From the NCBI GenBank assembly GCA_903927265.1, contig CAIYMF010000050.1:1-36294 (forward strand): a stretch of 36,294 bases of DNA. Reading direction: 5' to 3'. Each line of letters begins with the position of its first letter. Position 1 is the first letter of the stretch. Source of the stretch: an uncultured bacterium. Lineage in GTDB: Bacteria; Actinomycetota; Actinomycetes; S36-B12; CAIYMF01. The notes below the pieces were generated by a model that was given only the letters and a program-made list of their open reading frames with translations, was not told where the DNA came from and made no database searches. Positions 33,214-36,294 of this stretch are shown piece by piece. The position numbers and the translations under genes are program-made.

Positions 33214-33219
33214 GTGGCC

Positions 33220-34599
33220 ATGACGCTCGTTGCCGGTGTTGACTCCTCCACCCAATCGACCAAAGTGCTCGTTGTCGACGCCGACTCAGGCGAGGTGGTG
33301 CGCGAGGGGCGTGCAGCACACCCCGATGGCACTGAATGTCCGCCGTCCGCCTGGTGGTCGGCTTTCCTCGAGGCATCCGATGGGCTGCTCGAAGGCGTTG
33401 AGGCGCTCAGCGTCGGTGGTCAGCAGCACGGCATGGTGCTGGTTGACGAATCTGGCGACGTGGTGCGGCCGGCTCTGTTGTGGAACGACACCCGGTCTGC
33501 TGCGGATTCCCTTGATCTGATTGGCGAGTTCGGTGGTGCACAGCAATGGGCTGATGCCGTGGGCAGCGTTCCTGTTGCTTCGTTCACCGTCACGAAATTG
33601 CGTTGGATGGCCCGACACGAGCCTGATGCGCTGCAGCGCGCCGCGATGGTCATGCTTCCGCACGACTGGGTCACCTGGCAGCTCACCGGGGGCAGTTGCT
33701 TCGACGCCACAACCGACAGAGGTGATGCGAGCAGCACCGGTTACTGGTCACCGATCACCGGCACGTACCGACACGATGTGTTGGCTCTGGCCGCGGGTCG
33801 CGAACTTGGCGTACCCCGGGTCGCTGCTCCGTCGGACCTTGTCGGCCACACGTCCGCCGGTATTGCCGTGGGGCCAGGAACCGGAGATAACCCGGCAGCC
33901 GCTTTGGGCGTGAGTGCCGAAGTCGGTGATGTGGTGATTTCGCTCGGCACCAGCGGAACGGCATTCGCTGTGTCAGAAACGCCCGCTCACGATGCGAGCG
34001 GTGAGGTGGCGGGATTCGCTGATGCGACCGGACGATTCCTTCCTCTGGTGTGCACGCTGAATGCCGCGCGTGTGCTGACTGCAACGGCGCAACTGCTCGG
34101 CGTGAACTTTGACCAGTTCAGTGACCTCGCACTGACGGCTCCTGCTGGCGCCGGCGGGCTCACCCTCGTTCCATATCTAGATGGCGAGCGCACTCCGAAC
34201 CTTCCCGACGCCACCGGCACTCTTGTCGGCATGACACGCGACAACATGACGCCGCAGTGCCTGGCGCGCGCTGCGGTTGAGGGAATGCTGTGCGGCTTGG
34301 CCGATGCAGTGGATGCGCTGAAGGCGCAGGGAGTTGTTCCTCGCCGATTCCTGCTTGTGGGTGGAGCTGCTGCTTCGCCAGCAGTCCAGCTGGTGGCGGC
34401 TTCGCTGTTTGGTGGGGAAGTGACGGTTCCAGAACCGGGAGAGTACGTGGCCCTTGGCGCGGCACGCCAGGCTGCCTGGATCTTGCGCGGGGGTACCGAA
34501 CCGCCGCGCTGGAACGCGTCGTCGACAGGCATCGTCACTGCAACTCAGGCACCGCAGGTGCGAGCCCGCTACGCCGAGGTAACCGACGCACTGCGCTGA
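33220..34599 (+). CDS. xylB: Xylulokinase (FGGY family)
   Basis: A 459-residue FGGY carbohydrate kinase that phosphorylates D-xylulose to xylulose-5-phosphate for the pentose phosphate pathway. The N-terminal ATPase-fold loop is GVDSSTQSTKV (about 6-16). GGQQHGMV (68-72) is typical of xylulokinases, the catalytic Asp is D223 in GTGDNPAAA, and LGTSGTAF and LLVGGAAASPAVQLVAASLF complete the nucleotide site. Length is slightly short for the usual 480-500 residues but all blocks are present. It precedes a sugar-binding lipoprotein and ABC ATPase gene, which supports a xylose or related pentose locus. Another pentulose or hexulose is possible. Confidence 0.85.
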   Translation: MTLVAGVDSSTQSTKVLVVDADSGEVVREGRAAHPDGTECPPSAWWSAFLEASDGLLEGVEALSVGGQQHGMVLVDESGDVVRPALLWNDTRSAADSLDLIGEFGGAQQWADAVGSVPVASFTVTKLRWMARHEPDALQRAAMVMLPHDWVTWQLTGGSCFDATTDRGDASSTGYWSPITGTYRHDVLALAAGRELGVPRVAAPSDLVGHTSAGIAVGPGTGDNPAAALGVSAEVGDVVISLGTSGTAFAVSETPAHDASGEVAGFADATGRFLPLVCTLNAARVLTATAQLLGVNFDQFSDLALTAPAGAGGLTLVPYLDGERTPNLPDATGTLVGMTRDNMTPQCLARAAVEGMLCGLADAVDALKAQGVVPRRFLLVGGAAASPAVQLVAASLFGGEVTVPEPGEYVALGAARQAAWILRGGTEPPRWNASSTGIVTATQAPQVRARYAEVTDALR

Positions 34600-34669
34600 G
34601 GTTGCGAGCGGGTTGCCGCGCTGTGACTAAATCGTTATCGCCATTGGTCGATTCGTAGCCTGTCTGTGC

Positions 34670-34715
34670 TTGCGGATGCACCCCAAATCTGAATATGTTG
34701 CAGCAGACAACATAT
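34670..34715 (+). promoter_or_regulatory. Promoter and operator of the sugar ABC transporter genes
   Basis: TTGCGG (34670-34675) and TATGTT (34694-34699) with 18 bases between make a plausible sigma-A promoter. The -10 box lies in the left arm of a perfect inverted repeat, ATATGTTG (34693-34700) and CAACATAT (34708-34715), with a 7-base centre. AT-rich arms around a GC-containing centre resemble operators of ROK-type (XylR/NagC-like) sugar repressors. The ribosome site AAGGAG follows at 34767, so the mRNA has a leader of about 70 bases. Confidence 0.55.
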
Positions 34716-34776
34716 GCGCCGGGGGACGGCTTCCGTCGCATGCACCGTCAAGCATTACCAACCCTCAAGGAGACAG

Positions 34777-35913
34777 ATGCGTACACGCAGTCTGGCCCTC
34801 GTCGTCACCGCGGCGACGTCGGCCCTCGTTCTGGCCGCCTGTGGTGGCAGCAGCTCGGGCGGAAGCTCGAGCTCAGCTGCTTCCAGCTCGGCCCCTGCCA
34901 GCTCAAGCGCCCCCGCCAGCTCCAGTGCTGCGGCGGCCGCCAAGGTCGGCGTGATCCTGCCCGACTCGGCTTCATCAGCTCGGTGGGAGACCGCCGACCG
35001 TAAGTACCTCACCGACGCCTTCACTGCTGCTGGCGTTGAGTTCGACATCCAGAACGCTGGCGGTGACAAGGCCAAGTTCACCACCCTGTGCGACAGCATG
35101 ATCACCGGCGGCGTGAACGTCCTGATGATCGTCAACCTCGACAGCGACACCGGTGCTGCCTGCGAGAAGAAGGCTGCAGCCCAGGGCATCAAGACGATCG
35201 ACTACGACCGTCTGACCCTCGGTGGCGGCGCTGCTGCCTACGTGTCATTCGACAACGTGGCTGTGGGTAAGGCTGAAGGCGATGGACTCGTCAAGTGCCT
35301 CAAGGACGCTGGCGTCACCACGGGTACGGTCGCGCTGCTCAACGGCTCGCCCACCGACAACAACGCCACGTTGTTCAAGGAAGGCTACAAGAAGGCCATT
35401 GAGGCTGCCGGCTTCACCATTGGTGAGGACCAGGCCGTTCCGGACTGGGACAACGCCAAGGGTGGTGTCATCTTCGAGCAGATGTTCACGAAGGACCCGA
35501 AGATCGTCGGTGTTGACGCCGCGAACGACGGTCTCGGTGGCGCTGTTATCGCCGTTCTCGCTAAGAACGGTCTCGCTGGCAAGATCCCGGTGACCGGCCA
35601 GGACGCGACGGACGAGGGTCTGACCCGCGTTCTCGAGGGCACGCAGTGCGTGACCGTCTACAAGGCAATCAAGAAGGAAGCCGATGCAGCTGCTGCTGCG
35701 GCAATCGCCCTTGCCAAGGGTGAGACCCCGCAGACCAACGGCACCGTCAAGGACTCGGTCAGTGGCATGGACGTTCCGTCAGTGCTGCTCGAGCCCCAGG
35801 CGATCTTCAAGGCCAACGTGAAGGACGTCATCACCGACGCCTTCACCACCGCTGCGAAGATTTGCACGACGGAGGCCGCGAAGAAGGCCTGCGCAGAGCT
35901 CGGTATTTCCTAG
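34777..35913 (+). CDS. Sugar ABC transporter substrate-binding lipoprotein
   Basis: A 378-residue periplasmic-binding-protein-type lipoprotein (ribose/xylose class). A signal peptide ends in the lipobox LVLAAC with the lipidated C22. A linker of about 30 Ser/Ala/Gly/Pro residues tethers the domain to the membrane. The mature protein starts KVGVILPDSASSARWETADRKYL and follows the XylF pattern, including NVLMIVNLDSDTGAACEKKAAAQGIKTIDYDR and IPVTGQDATDEGLTRVLEGTQCVTVYKAI. It would deliver a sugar, probably xylose judging from the xylulokinase, to the ABC permease. ATG 34777 has AAGGAG at ideal spacing; the earlier in-frame ATG 34714 lies inside the operator. Uniform use of AAG for Lys suggests high expression. 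Confidence 0.92.
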   Translation: MRTRSLALVVTAATSALVLAACGGSSSGGSSSSAASSSAPASSSAPASSSAAAAAKVGVILPDSASSARWETADRKYLTDAFTAAGVEFDIQNAGGDKAKFTTLCDSMITGGVNVLMIVNLDSDTGAACEKKAAAQGIKTIDYDRLTLGGGAAAYVSFDNVAVGKAEGDGLVKCLKDAGVTTGTVALLNGSPTDNNATLFKEGYKKAIEAAGFTIGEDQAVPDWDNAKGGVIFEQMFTKDPKIVGVDAANDGLGGAVIAVLAKNGLAGKIPVTGQDATDEGLTRVLEGTQCVTVYKAIKKEADAAAAAAIALAKGETPQTNGTVKDSVSGMDVPSVLLEPQAIFKANVKDVITDAFTTAAKICTTEAAKKACAELGIS

Positions 35914-35922
35914 TTCAGCACT

Positions 35923-35967
35923 CGGGGCGGGTCGACGGTCAGATTTCCGGGCCGTCGGCTCGCCCCG
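35923..35967 (+). terminator. Strong intergenic hairpin after the binding-protein gene
   Basis: CGGGGCGGGTCGACGG (35923-35938) pairs with CCGTCGGCTCGCCCCG (35952-35967): 16 pairs, two of them G-U, with a 13-base loop. It starts nine bases after the binding-protein stop. No T-run follows, so partial termination or protection of the upstream mRNA from 3' decay is more likely than full termination. This would let the binding protein be made in excess over the ATPase. Confidence 0.65.
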
Positions 35968-36013
35968 CCGCTACTCTTCGACCATCACTCCCGTCATTCG
36001 GCAAGGAGTCCTC

Positions 36014-36294
36014 ATGACCGACTCGGCTTCCCACTCCTCGGCCCCGCTGCTTTCACTGCGTGGTGTCAATAAGAGTTTCGGCGCTGTCCATGTGTTGCGT
36101 GAAGTTGATCTCGACGTGCACTTAGGCCAAGTCACCGCACTTGTTGGTGACAACGGTGCTGGTAAGAGCACCCTGATCAAGGGCATCGCGGGGATTCACG
36201 CTTTCGACAGTGGTGAGTTTTTGTTCGAAGGGCACTCGGTCAAGGTCACCGGGCCCAAGCAAGCGAACGATCTCGGTATTGAGGTCGTGTACCA
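36014..36294 (+). CDS. Sugar ABC transporter ATP-binding protein (3' end outside window)
   Basis: The first 93 residues of an ABC ATPase: LLSLRGVNKSFGAVHVLREVDLDV and the Walker A GDNGAGKST at 45-53, followed by LIKGIAGIHAFDSGEFLFEG and a partial Q-loop (VVYQ). This matches the RbsA/XylG/MglA group, which normally has two ATPase domains; only the start of the first is visible. ATG 36014 has AAGGAG 6 bases upstream. It energises sugar import with the binding protein upstream; the permease gene should follow beyond the window. Confidence 0.9.
   Translation, partial: MTDSASHSSAPLLSLRGVNKSFGAVHVLREVDLDVHLGQVTALVGDNGAGKSTLIKGIAGIHAFDSGEFLFEGHSVKVTGPKQANDLGIEVVY

Overview
The window is GC-rich, densely packed bacterial DNA. 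It carries several gene families and gene orders typical of Actinomycetota: SepH, DUF5998, DUF4193, DUF3093, DUF3710, DUF3159, a sucrase/ferredoxin-like protein, a Pat-like GNAT/acyl-CoA-ligase fusion, an FprA-type ferredoxin reductase and actinobacterial ParC. The stretch from about 18.7 to 30.0 kb largely follows the order I recall for M. tuberculosis Rv2701c back to Rv2689c (suhB, DUF4193, DUF3093, dut, DUF3710, hydrolase, OB-fold, DUF3159, CeoC/CeoB, APC permease, TRAM methyltransferase). I would place the organism in class Actinomycetia, but the genus cannot be read from this sequence. Many genes overlap by exactly 4 bases (ATGA/GTGA, once CTGA). Many first-of-operon genes appear leaderless, with a TANNNT -10 box ending 6-7 bases before the start codon.

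Region 1 (1-7471, + strand) is the most unusual part. It holds the end of a histidine phosphatase, a split PEP-synthase-like pair (ATP-grasp subunit plus phosphohistidine swivelling subunit, with no PEP-binding domain), a Rieske non-haem iron oxygenase, a small four-cysteine protein, a HAD phosphatase and an FprA-type NADPH-ferredoxin reductase. The pair resembles phenylphosphate synthase PpsAB and the CreHI alkylphenol kinase of Corynebacterium glutamicum. There, phosphorylation precedes oxidation by a P450 (CreJEF) and removal of the phosphate (CreD). Here a Rieske oxygenase occupies the oxidising position and two phosphatases are present. I infer a phosphorylate-oxygenate-dephosphorylate route for a phenolic or other hydroxylated substrate. 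This is the best candidate for an undescribed system.

Region 2 (7551-20051) is mostly housekeeping: topoisomerase IV subunit A with a thioredoxin-like ferredoxin; a divergent GNAT/acyl-CoA-ligase-like fusion whose ATP-grasp part looks degenerate; an MFS-DUF5998-phosphodiesterase operon; a SepH lacking its usual N-terminal segment; a second MFS protein; inositol monophosphatase; and a gamma-carbonic anhydrase.

Region 3 (20283-33080) is the conserved actinobacterial block. It includes dut, a divergent pair of RCK (CeoB/CeoC) genes facing a permease that closely resembles the potassium transporter KimA, a TrmA/RumA-class RNA methyltransferase, and aconitase with a near-perfect 18-bp palindrome over its predicted transcription start.

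Region 4 (33220-36294) starts a pentose uptake and catabolism locus: xylulokinase, a sugar-binding lipoprotein and the start of the ABC ATPase. It has a strong operator-like inverted repeat before the binding protein and a 16-bp-stem hairpin after it.

No rRNA, tRNA, CRISPR array, insertion sequence or phage gene was seen.
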